64,000 nucleotides of DNA, from NCBI GenBank assembly GCA_020744425.1, contig JAGMUV010000034.1, positions 248,001-312,000 of the forward strand. Direction: 5' to 3'. The stretch's first letter is position 1. Each line of letters opens with the position of its first letter. Positions 55,834-64,000 of this stretch are shown one piece after another. Source of the DNA: Dactylonectria macrodidyma (lineage: Eukaryota > Ascomycota > Sordariomycetes > Hypocreales > Nectriaceae). Made by a program: the position numbers and the translations under genes. The notes below the pieces were generated by a model that was not told the DNA's origin, did no database searches, and saw nothing but the letters and a program-made list of their open reading frames with translations.

Positions 55834-56389
55834 TCTCCTTGACCTCGAAATTATTACGTTTTTAGCGGACCCACTTTTGACTTTCGGTACATGACCCCTT
55901 CAGTGTCATGGCTGGGATAAACCAACTACGAGTCAGAATAGATTTCGAAAGTGCCTGTATTTTGAGATCTTCGAGGGGTTCGGTCGGCAGGTAGCGCTTC
56001 GAAACAGCGGGCTGGCAGGTCCTGGAGAATCTACCCCTTCACAGAACTTAACCCACTTGAAGGTACATCTCACAAAAACGTGGCTTTTGTGCCTTCTGCT
56101 TTTCAAAATGACAAAACATGTCACTAAATCAACCACAACTAGTAAAACAACCATCTCAGAAACACTTTGTTATTACGGGGTGCCAAGAATGCGGCGTCGC
56201 GTTGTGTAGGAGTAATTCGAAGAGGAACTGTTAGAATCAATGGCATTCGGAAGGTTGACTTTCATTCGTGTTTGGCTTGTGGTTGTATGTACCTTTTTGT
56301 ACCGGTGGGTCTATGACAAGGATTACGGCCCATCTGATTGGCCCCAAGCCTTGTGGCTGAAAAACGTAATAATTTCGAGGTCAAGGAGA
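55834..56389. mobile_element. MITE with TA target duplication, 556 bp (Tc1/mariner type)
   Basis: Ends TCTCCTTGACCTCGAAATTA and its exact reverse complement, with perfect arms of 30 bp (to about 55863 and from about 56360), each flanked by TA. No ORF with transposase features inside. The TA duplication points to Tc1/mariner-type mobilisation. Confidence 0.75.
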
Positions 56390-56578
56390 TAAGAATGCCC
56401 TCGTCTAAAAGTGGCTAACATAGTGCCTACTCTCAATTCAAATATGTAATTATATGCGCCGCCCCTACTATAAATATAAGATACCATGCTATTCCCCCAT
56501 TCCCTATTCCATCCTCTGCTCCTATGTATATATAGCGTACTTTGGTCACAATGAAACTCAGAGCAGCATTGTTGTCAT

Positions 56579-58860
56579 TTATCCCCTCAATTGTCGAAAG
56601 GCTCCCGCCAGGTCACTCCAGGGATGTCTGCCCAATTAAAATGCAAGAATGAAGGTACATTATTCCCTACCTAAATTAGCCCATGATAGATGTCCCAACA
56701 ATATTTTGAGTTACAAATCGCGACATCACACTGCTCACACCCCCAAATTGATTGATGCCTCTTCTTCTTTAATTGAGGCCTCTTCTTCTTTAATTGAGGC
56801 CTCTTCTTATTATTGCTGACCGGCGCCAAAGGCTTTCTTGAGGTTCTTGACCTTGGCTGCCCAACCCGGTGGCCCTGACAAGCAACGCAATTAGCTTTTT
56901 TTCCCCTTCGGACAAGTTTATGCTGTGCCATAGGCGTGAATTCGTCTCCGGTCCGAAACTTCTGCCTTGACTGACTTTCCTTATGGAACGCTTTAAACAG
57001 CTCGTTATAAATACGCCGGCGCCACTCCTTTTGGCTCGTATATCGCTTCCAGTTAGGCTGCCCGTGGCGTTGCAGCAGATAACTATTCACAAGGACCACA
57101 TCAAGCAGGAAGGTCCAAGTAAGAGCCTGCCAAGCGCCGCGGCGAATAGGGTGATCATAGCCCTGATATGCCCTCATCTGGTCTCCTCGATCGACATGAT
57201 TCATCTCATCATTATAAGTAGCAGCGACTGTAGGGATTGATATCAGCTTGACTGCCTCATCACCAAAAAATCGCCGTATCGGCCGTGCCGTAGCCTTCTT
57301 CGTTGATGGCCTCTTCCTCCAGCGCTCACATTTCTCATCGCCTTTAAATACAGTAGATAGGAATAATACGAGGGCATTATCCTTCCATGCGATTTGGTTC
57401 ACCTATTGGATAAGCAGGCATATTGGTAAGGGAAACATAGCCAAGAGTGTCAAGGGTTCCTACCTGGTTATCAGGGGTTGGCACAACCCTAATCTCATTG
57501 AATTTGAACCCTGATTTCCCTGATTGATCCTTCGTTTTGTAGTTTGCAAGCTCCTTATAGATGCCACAGTTAGGACGGGCTGTGCCTGTAGCACCGTGGC
57601 CGTGCTGACGAAGAGAGAGGAAGAGGCCCGGCGACGAGAAGAGGTTATCCACAAAGACGTGATATATCGATTGTGGTAGTAGGTTTATGAGGGCAATAAC
57701 GACGCTCTGAGTCGGGTTCAACGCGATGACTTTGTCCCCGTCGTCTGTGAGGACGTGGATAACTTCCTCGACCTTACCAGCCTCCCTAGCTTCCCTCTGT
57801 TGGCGGCCTCTCGCCCTGCCTCTTCCTCTGCCGCCTCTTCCTCTGCCGCTTCTCTCTCTTTGAGCTACCGTTCTTCTTCTCGCAGTGCGTTCAATACCAA
57901 CGGGGCCATATCTCGCGCCGGGTTGGTGCCAAATCCACCGTAAAAAGATACCTAACTGGGCCACAACCCATACCTTGAAGCCTGTATCAGTAGGCTTGCC
58001 GGGCACGTATGTGACCTCTGAATTCCTCCCTGTATAGCGGATCATGCCCTCATCTACAGCGAGATGAGAGCCTGGCTCACAGAGCTGCGTTGTGGCGTAT
58101 TGTATGTGCTCAGACCACGGTTGTGCGCATTGGAAGACCTCAGGGAATCGCTCGTCATCCTCGAATTTAGTATAGTCAAAGGGGCGAAGGTGCCGATGAA
58201 GGAGCTGAAATCGCTTATAGGTCATAAACTTGATAATTGAGTGTTCAGGGCGCTGATCTCCCAGCTCAGGGGTTTTCCAATGGTCTTCAATCGCGATTTC
58301 TTTGTGGATTCCTATATAAATTAGGATTCCAAGCCAGACATATAATTCTGCTGCAGAGGTCGGCTTCCACTCCTGTAGTCTTGAACCCTCTCTTAACTCG
58401 TGGTTCTGGCTATCAATAATGCCCTTTTCTTGCAAGCTGTTGACCCAGCTATTGGTATACTCGGCCCAGCTGCTAACTAGGGAAAGTGGCACGAAGTGTT
58501 GGAAGAGGTATAGGGGCTCTTGGGGCAGTTGGTTGACCTTAGGATCGCGCCTTTCCACCTTGAAAGGTTGAAAATTGAAGCCTCGGTCCGTGGCGGGAGG
58601 AAAATCGGGCTGCCGCGTGCTATCCCCTTCTTGCTCGCGGCGGCTGTCATCCTCTCTGATGAAGCTGCTATCATCATATGCATTGAGGGCCTCGCCCGGT
58701 ATTGATTGAGAACTCATAGATGGCTTTGAAATGATTTGTATGACGATTTTGGCGAGAATGGTTAATGATGCATCTTAGGTTCCCCTCATGTACCTGTCAT
58801 GTGACAGGGGTCATGTGGGGCAAGGTACTTTCGGGAGCCTTTCGACAATTGAGGGGATAA
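56579..58860 (-). mobile_element. piggyBac-like transposon, 2282 bp
   Basis: Perfect 29-bp TIRs at 56579-56607 and 58832-58860, starting TTATCCCCTCAATTGTCGAA. They enclose a piggyBac-type transposase. The canonical TTAA duplication is not present: flanks read GTCAT and TCAAA outside the TIRs. If the TTAT/ATAA ends are counted as target, both are one base from TTAA. Confidence 0.9.
56671..58717 (-). CDS. piggyBac (DDE_Tnp_1_7) transposase, two exons, apparently intact
   Basis: Exon 1 is 58717-57464 (418 codons, ATG 58717). The intron is 57463-57403 (61 bp, GTAGGA...CAATAG), phase 0. Exon 2 is 57402-56671. Total 661 residues. Splicing joins VVPTPDNQ to VNQIAWKDNALVLFLSTV, the expected piggyBac continuity. 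Catalytic aspartates: D222 (LAVDEGMIRYTGR), D357 (YHVFVDNLFSSPG), and D489/D492 (HVDRGDQMRAY). An Arg/Gly-rich insert (residues about 286-306) interrupts the core. The C-terminus has a Lys-rich 9-residue tandem repeat and a cysteine-rich domain (CVACQGH ... CEQCDVAICNSKYC). No stops or frameshifts with this model, and perfect TIRs: a candidate for a recently active element. Reaction: cut-and-paste transposition. Confidence 0.88.
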
Positions 58861-59558
58861 TCAAAGAGCCACCATCACTCCGAGCCCTGTGGCAGACCTT
58901 GACAAGATTCAAATTTCAGAGCCACACCATCAGTGAAAGTCAACATAACAAAAGCCTTCCAGAGAAGGATTGTGCCAATATTCAGAGCCACACCATTGGT
59001 GAAAGTCAACACGACAGAAGATGGGCCCATATCCTTCAAGGGAAGGATTGGGCCAATAAGATAAGGGACCAAGAATTGGACCTTGTCATACTGGCACAGA
59101 ACATCGACGACGCACTCGACACTCAAGCACATACGTTAGGGCCGAAGCCTTATCTTGCTATTGCTGTTGTTCGCCGCCCGCAAGGCCCAACAAGCCCAAA
59201 TCTATTCCTTGAAGAGTTTCCAGAGTCACTAGCTGTTGAGAACATCGCGCAGAATATCTCACACGAGACTCTAGATGTTGAATTCCCCAAATTTACGCTC
59301 AATGTGGCAGGAGTTTTTGAGTTTGGACAAGGGTTAATACTTCCCAAAATTGATCCGATAGTTAAAGATGACCGAGCCCAAGCCTTGTATTATACTAAGC
59401 CAGGTGTGCACTCTGTCGAAACCCAGTCTTATGGGAGTAATACTATATCCCTTAATTTAACCGCAGACATGGATTCGATTTTGATAAGAGACGCACCATT
59501 GCCTCATCAAAGGCGAGAAGACAGGTCTCGCATTGTTACTCATTTATTGAAAAATTAA
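58861..59558 (+). CDS. Unrecognised protein tail, apparently cut by the piggyBac element
   Basis: The open frame continues leftward into the piggyBac right end (to an ATG at 58788 inside the TIR region). Its host part from 58861 reads about 232 residues without an internal Met until near the end. It has a tandem duplication of about 69 bp (IQSHTIGESQHD-like units at 58915-59040) and a folded-looking region (PKPYLAIAVVRRPQGPTSPN, EFPKFTLNVAGVFEFGQGL). Left of the element, at 56551, ATG AAA CTC... opens a short frame (MKLRAALLS) that could be the lost start, in frame if four target bases separated the halves. No family recognised. Either a gene broken by insertion or a chimeric ORF. Confidence 0.45.
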
Positions 59559-59775
59559 TCTTCATTATTGCGGCTAGGTGACAGGGGAGGCTTTTTACCA
59601 TATTGGACTGATTGGACATGTGTGGGAATGTGTAGTATATACAACTATTAGGGACTCTTTCTCATGACATTCAACTGCTCTGTCCTATATTATCAAACGG
59701 AATGGTTCAACCTAAGATGATTTCCTTCATTTTGAAAAATCTACGACGGTAAAGTAGCTTCCACCATAATAGTTC

Positions 59776-60149
59776 TGTAATATACCGGTACCGGTACTTA
59801 GATATAAGAACCAAGGACTCCGCAAGACAATTATTCATAAGAAGCAAGGCAGACAGCGTTGTAAAGCTCTGAAAGATTATCTCTTCAATCGCTCAAATCC
59901 TACCGGTATGTTCTTACCCTAGCTATAGCCGATGAGATATCTCTGACGGACTGTACCCATTTTCGGTAGGAGAACCCAGAGCTTTGTGAGGGAACGAACA
60001 TGTGACTTTCATACTTTATGAATAGTCTCACTTTATGAATATTGTATAAATAGCTTTAAGTCAGAGCTTTCCTTAGGAATCTCTTTCCTTGTAAACAATC
60101 ATTTTGCCCAAGTCGCACTCGACCTCGTTCGTGCTCTTGTCCCGTCACA
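59776..60149 (-). mobile_element. Solo gypsy-type LTR (about 374 bp)
   Basis: On the minus strand it starts TGTGACGGGACAAGAGCACG (at 60149) and ends near ATATTACA (59776). The first 95 bp match the fragment at 1243-1338. No good 5-bp duplication at these limits; AGCTT occurs at 60150-60154 and at 59756-59760, which would extend the LTR 15 bp leftward. Confidence 0.6.
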
Positions 60150-60154
60150 AGCTT

Positions 60155-60766
60155 GTAATCACCATCACACCAATTTCAGCCTGCTTCATGCAGACATAAC
60201 CCCCATTTAATTTCCTAGTATATGGTACAATACATACTTGGAGACTATTCGTGAATCCGTGAATGTTTCGTTAGCCATGTGAAGAGAATGAATCATTGCT
60301 GCTTTAAGTTGTTGGATTGCGATCCTATTTTGGTCGCGTCGACAGAGACGCAAATACGGGCGTATCAGTCGTTCTGGCGATGTCATGACTTAACAAGTAG
60401 GTGTTAGTAGGGCCATACTCGCTGATCGATAATGTGGCGGGTGCAAGGACTCGATGCAGCAATGGAATGGAGGAGGAGGCGATGGACAGGGACAGGAGGA
60501 TGGGGACCTTCAAATTAGATTTAACCGCTAGATCTGCGTGACACCGATTTGTCCCACGTTGGCCGTACCAGTTACCTAAAACCAATCTGATTTACGTCGC
60601 ATTAGCCTTTATCACAACAGGTGAAAGGCTATTGCGACTATGAGGCTGCGTCTGATTTTCAATAACATCCACTAGTAGCCTTCATAACTAAGAATGAGGA
60701 TATAAATCGAGGGTTGAAACCCTTAGGTGATCATATAGTGATCTTATTGCAGTACATTGTTGGAAA
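60155..60766. other. No recognisable gene
   Basis: Upstream region of the secreted-protein gene. A minus-strand ORF at 60325-60585 has no motif. Confidence 0.45.
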
Positions 60767-61489
60767 ATGAAGTCATTTATTATTATGACCTTGGTCATTT
60801 TGGTCCACACCTTGTGTACTCAATGTGACGGTATAAGGGAGCCGGAGCGGGGCCGGAGCTCGGCGTTAGTAATGAAGGGGTTAGGAATGTCTACGGCCAT
60901 AACGTCAACGGCGTCAGAAGCACAGGGATCAACTGACCCCACTGCAACCTCGAGTAACGCAGCTTTCGCAGAAAGCGCTCGAACAAATACAAAGTCCGCA
61001 CGCATGGATGCAGAGTCCGATCAGCCGAGGACGTCGTTGCACACGGCGTCAGTAACCGAAGCAGCGGCCTCACACAATACTGATTCAACACAAGCAGGTG
61101 AAGAAGCGAAAACTTCTCTCATGGCGGAGGCAAAAACAACATTGGTAATCTCGCCATCCAAGACGACATCGGAAACCTTGACCACCACGGCAAAATGCCT
61201 TTACGATCCAGGAGCCTTGGTCGGCCGTGGACAGACGGATGGAAGGTTGGTTTCGACGATGGTAAATGCTTTCTGTAACAAGTTGGATGCCGATAAAGTC
61301 ATGAAAGACGGCGATGAATGCATTGTGAATTATGAGAAAGATAGATCAAATGCTGATTATGCATTAACGATTTGTCGGAAAAAAAATTGTACAGGTGGTG
61401 CGCAGAATGTAAGGAGCCCATTTAGCCACGAAGACGTTACGTGCCCAGACATCTTATATTACAACATTTGGATGTCATGTAAGTTTTAA
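60767..61489 (+). CDS. Small secreted cysteine-rich protein (effector-type candidate)
   Basis: A single exon of 240 residues. MKSFIIMTLVILVHTLCTQC is a strong signal peptide, cleavage near residue 20. Residues about 30-145 are a Ser/Thr/Ala-rich linker typical of O-mannosylated fungal proteins. The last 95 residues form a compact domain with seven cysteines (in CLYDPG, AFCNK, DECIV, TICRK, NCTGG, VTCPD, MSCKF) and a likely N-glycosylation site NCT. No known enzyme motif. Extracellular, function unknown; its TE-rich location is common for effector-type genes, but that is inference. Confidence 0.6.
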   Translation: MKSFIIMTLVILVHTLCTQCDGIREPERGRSSALVMKGLGMSTAITSTASEAQGSTDPTATSSNAAFAESARTNTKSARMDAESDQPRTSLHTASVTEAAASHNTDSTQAGEEAKTSLMAEAKTTLVISPSKTTSETLTTTAKCLYDPGALVGRGQTDGRLVSTMVNAFCNKLDADKVMKDGDECIVNYEKDRSNADYALTICRKKNCTGGAQNVRSPFSHEDVTCPDILYYNIWMSCKF

Positions 61490-61805
61490 AGACTGTATAA
61501 TTATATATCTTATAAAGCTGACGGCCCTTCAGGTTCAAAAACCAATAAAGGGAATGGGGGATGGTTCGATGCTGGATGCCTAGAATACGGCATGACGATC
61601 GGGTGACTTACTTCGAGATCAGCTCAGAAAATGTGAGGTGGTGTCAGATACGTCAGAGGCGAAAGTTGCCACCTAGTGCCACCTATTGCCACGAGGCTTA
61701 GCAATCAGCTTCTAGCTGATTCTATAAAGAAGAGAAAGGGTATATAAAGCTTGCCCTGAAACCTCAAGACATAGGGAGGGGACGCACAATACACAATTTT
61801 CACCC
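61490..61805. other. No recognisable gene
   Basis: Short direct repeats GTTGCCACCTA / GTGCCACCTATTGCCAC at about 61665-61695; otherwise nothing seen. Confidence 0.4.
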
Positions 61806-62463
61806 TAATATTTGACAGGTGGGTTGTCATGAATGAATGAAATTTATTCCGCCCGGGAGGACTAACCTCATAGGGCCAGGTGCACTAGGCTATTTACAAT
61901 TCTAAGTTTGACTCTGTGTGACAGGCCCGCTTGAAGGCCAATTTCTCCAAGTGTTCAGTATCCTATTCTCAGCAGCTGAAGCTTGGTCCGTCAACCGGAA
62001 GCCGTTTCGGTGTTAGCATCGCCAGGTTTGGCTGCTAATTTGGTTAGTATGTTATCTAGTCTGGTTTGCATCAAGTCTCTTCGTGTTCATGACGAACTTA
62101 ATCTCCGCCCGCACTGCCTGTAGATCAGGCGTCCATTTTGGGCCATCCGATGCCGCCTTTCCTCCCAAAAAGAACGAGAGGTTTCCCATCTTTGCATGTC
62201 CGATCCTCCGCTTGCCTTCCCGCTGTGCATCCCACTTCGTACACCGGAACAGAAAATGTTCCATCATCTCTGCTGCTTGTCCACAGTCGCACATGTCTGA
62301 TTCTGCTGCTCCAATCCTGTGCAGAGTATCGAGACTGGCGACTGATTCAGTCGCCGGTGGTATTGGGCGGCCAAAACAAGTGATATTACATACGCTTCCC
62401 CTAAATGCAGGGCGCCATCTAGGCGCACAGGTCCGTACAGTCACAGGCCAACGTCCCGTTTAA
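61806..62463 (-). pseudogene. 5'-truncated LINE: ORF2 C-terminus and 3' end
   Basis: The minus frame 62444-62052 reads DTLHRIGAAESDMCDCGQAA and MEHFLFRCTKWDAQREGKRR, the Cys-rich C-terminal motif (CxCGx7-8HxxxxC) at the end of Tad/I-type LINE ORF2. The preceding stretch is degenerate. The 3' UTR continues to about 61806, ending CCCGGGCGGAATAAATTTC followed by short TTCA/TCAT repeats, the usual LINE tail. Reverse transcriptase and RNase H are missing: a typical 5' truncation on insertion. Confidence 0.7.
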
Positions 62464-62464
62464 T

Positions 62465-62915
62465 AAGCTTGAGAGCCCGTATCTCCGCGAGCTCATGGGA
62501 TACGCGAACAGCGCTATCATCGAGTCAGGAAGTCTCCCTACCCATACCACAATCCGTGAATGGATTGTACGGTCCTTCAATCGTCACAAAGGCGTCGTGA
62601 CTGAGATTCTTGGTCGCGCACTTGGCCGCATTAATATCTCCTTTGATGCGTGGTCCTCTCGCAAGTTTACCTTCCTTGTGCGTTGCCGTGCACTTTCTTG
62701 ACGACGAAGGGAAGTTTCGCACATTCCTTCTAGGCTTGCCACAAATCGAGGGTCGTCATAGTGGCGAGAACCTTGCCGATCGCGTTCGTGAAATAAGTCA
62801 CGAATATGGGTTTGAGGATTGGATTGGGTACTTTGTCACAGACAATGCGGAGAGCAACGACACGTGTCTTGAAGACCTAGGCACTGAGTTCGGCTTCAAC
62901 AAGCAGCACAAGGAC
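62465..62915 (+). pseudogene. hAT transposase fragment (copy 5)
   Basis: The first frame reads LESPYLRELMGYANSAIIES, TIREWIVRSFNRHKGVVTEI and INISFDAWSSRKF. A frameshift near 62660 leads to LCVAVHFLDDEGKFRTFLLG, IEGRHSGENLADRV and WIGYFVTDNAESNDTCLEDL. This is the central hAT segment only; BED-type finger and C-terminal domain are missing. The sequence after 62915 is unrelated and GC-rich. Confidence 0.75.
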
Positions 62916-63168
62916 AGTGACCACTGAGTGTGCCTCGCCGCATGGCCCGAGAGGTGCCGGAAGCCTGACGCGAGGTACCAACTATGGTCCGATGTGTGTG
63001 CCCCCCGGGAGAGTGGGACTTGACTGTTCCGGCTGGCCGTCGGGGTTACCAGGAGACTGGAGGGGCGTGCATCCCTCGGTAGTACTCAAGCACCCATGAC
63101 ACACGAAACTCACATTTCTAAGCAGCCAGCATAGTACGTACCCTAACTCTTTTTTCCCATGCCTCGCC
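62916..63168. other. GC-rich segment of unknown nature
   Basis: Bases 62930-63100 are GC-rich and unlike the hAT fragment on the left or the promoter on the right. It may be an inserted LTR or gene scrap. Nothing recognised. Confidence 0.35.
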
Positions 63169-63175
63169 TATATAA
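63169..63175 (+). promoter_or_regulatory. TATA box of the two-exon gene at 63310
   Basis: TATATAA lies 135 bp upstream of the ATG; the intervening leader is AT-rich with no upstream ATG in a long frame. Confidence 0.5.
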
Positions 63176-63309
63176 GACGCCCTTCATTTTTCTGCGTCCT
63201 TTGCTAAATCATGCTTAGAAATATCTCGGCTCTTATTTATAAAGTTTTTGTCATTTCAGTAAAGAAATTCACTACATTCACTACTTAAAATCCGTCAACC
63301 CTACAGGCA

Positions 63310-63821
63310 ATGAAGCTTTTCACAATCGTGGTACGTTCTTCTAATACTATTCTAACCTCTCTGGCTGGTATTTAACTTAGGAGTAGCTCTCCTCTGATAA
63401 TACTTCGGAGTGTGAACGAAAGATACGCTTTATCACAAGTTACTCCTTACCGGACCCAGTTTACGGCTTACGAAATCGCACTTGGGATACACCGGTTGCA
63501 CCTCAGGACATAACACTCAAATCCGTGGCTGAAAAGATGTTAAACCAAAGTAACACCAACGGGTTCTCGTTTAAGCTTCACATACCTGGAGCATCCCCTC
63601 AAGTTCGGAACATACTGGAAAGCGACGAGCAGGGTTTTGCAAGGATGAAGGCATTCTTTCATAAGAAAACGATAAAGGCGATTAAAAAGATGCGCAAGGA
63701 GGAGCCCAAAGGCTACCCTTTTCTTATTGAGGTTTCCATTACGGCGATTAACTTCCAGGGCAAGACTGCGGTCATGGAAGCAACCCGCTTGGCCTTGAGG
63801 GCTCGGAAAGCATTGATATAG
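63310..63821 (+). CDS. Hypothetical small protein, two exons
   Basis: Exon 1 is 63310-63330 (MKLFTIV). The intron is 63331-63386 (56 bp, GTACGT...GGAGTAG, branch CTAAC at 63352), phase 0. Exon 2 is 63387-63821. About 151 residues. The nearer acceptor at 63380 would bring an immediate stop, so the TAG at 63386 is preferred. The protein is basic and has a patterned middle: ERKIRFITSYSLPDPVYGLR, then FSFKLHIPGASPQVRNILES, a Lys-rich helix FFHKKTIKAIKKMRKEEPKG, and FLIEVSITAINFQG. Not a convincing signal peptide (too short and soon polar). Family not recognised. Confidence 0.55.
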
Positions 63822-64000
63822 TAGTGCGGTCTGAAGAAGGGCAAGTGGTGCAATCAAGCTACACTGGTCATGTATCCCATTAGGAGGCAATACTCAATTG
63901 ATTAACTAGGAAGCTATATGTTCTGCGTTTCCTTGGATGTATGTAGTACAAAGAGCCCTAGGTGCTATTCGCCAAACACTGTAGCAGAATTCCCAGACCA
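63822..64000. other. 3' flank, no gene seen
   Basis: Window end; nothing recognised. Confidence 0.4.

Noticed and set aside
57377..57463. Reading through the piggyBac intron as a frameshift
   Set aside because: A consensus GT-AG intron with phase-0 borders joins the family-conserved residues exactly, so splicing is simpler than mutation.
1..64000. CRISPR arrays, operons, bacterial-type riboswitches, tRNA or rRNA genes
   Set aside because: The sequence is fungal in character; no tRNA cloverleaf or rRNA segment was recognised, and tandem repeats present are protein-coding or transposon-terminal.

Overview
The window looks like a repeat-dominated chromosome segment of a filamentous ascomycete (Pezizomycotina). 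The grounds are short GT-AG introns of about 44-61 bp, compact promoters with TATA boxes, F-box-like genes, a CENP-A type histone H3, and the transposon mix typical of these fungi: hAT, MULE, piggyBac, Tad-like LINE, LTR and Helitron-like. Several transposon ORFs carry stops at former CAR or TGG codons, all explicable as CpA-to-TpA changes, which resembles repeat-induced point mutation (RIP). No species is named because nothing here fixes one.

Layout. 0-8 kb: the end of an unrecognised, possibly F-box-family gene, then a nest of dead elements. These are a C2H2 pseudogene with two in-frame stops, a deleted hAT copy (hAT-1, 3186-5519), and a LINE on the minus strand whose ORF1 is split by a 229-bp solo LTR with a perfect target duplication. 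8-20 kb: mostly gene-poor, with solo LTRs, a long inverted repeat, a shortened DUF4140/DUF4139 gene (16764-17974) and one orphan 3' exon. 20-23 kb: a nearly whole MULE transposon with TIRs and target duplication, itself holding a solo LTR. 25-29 kb: a divergent pair (RING-finger protein and unknown protein), then a three-exon CENP-A-like histone gene. 29-40 kb: gene-poor, with an allergen-like secreted protein, a decayed cysteine-containing protein, a two-exon helical protein and a short F-box-like gene. 40-48 kb: an orphan Helitron-type helicase, an F-box-like gene with nearly identical 37-residue repeats, a truncated hAT and another F-box-like gene. 48.6-58.9 kb: two long hAT copies with perfect 8-bp target duplications, a TA-flanked MITE and a piggyBac element with 29-bp perfect TIRs. 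59-64 kb: a gene tail cut by the piggyBac, a gypsy-type LTR, a small secreted cysteine-rich protein, LINE and hAT scraps, and a small two-exon gene at the right end.

No metabolic pathway or cluster is visible. The most interesting host-type genes are the divergent CENP-A-like gene (28220-28688) and the F-box protein with alternating A/B repeats (42975-43946). Three or four F-box-like genes in one TE-rich segment fit the fast birth-and-death expected of a variable compartment. Splice sites, TIRs and target duplications were read by eye; no alignment or search was run.
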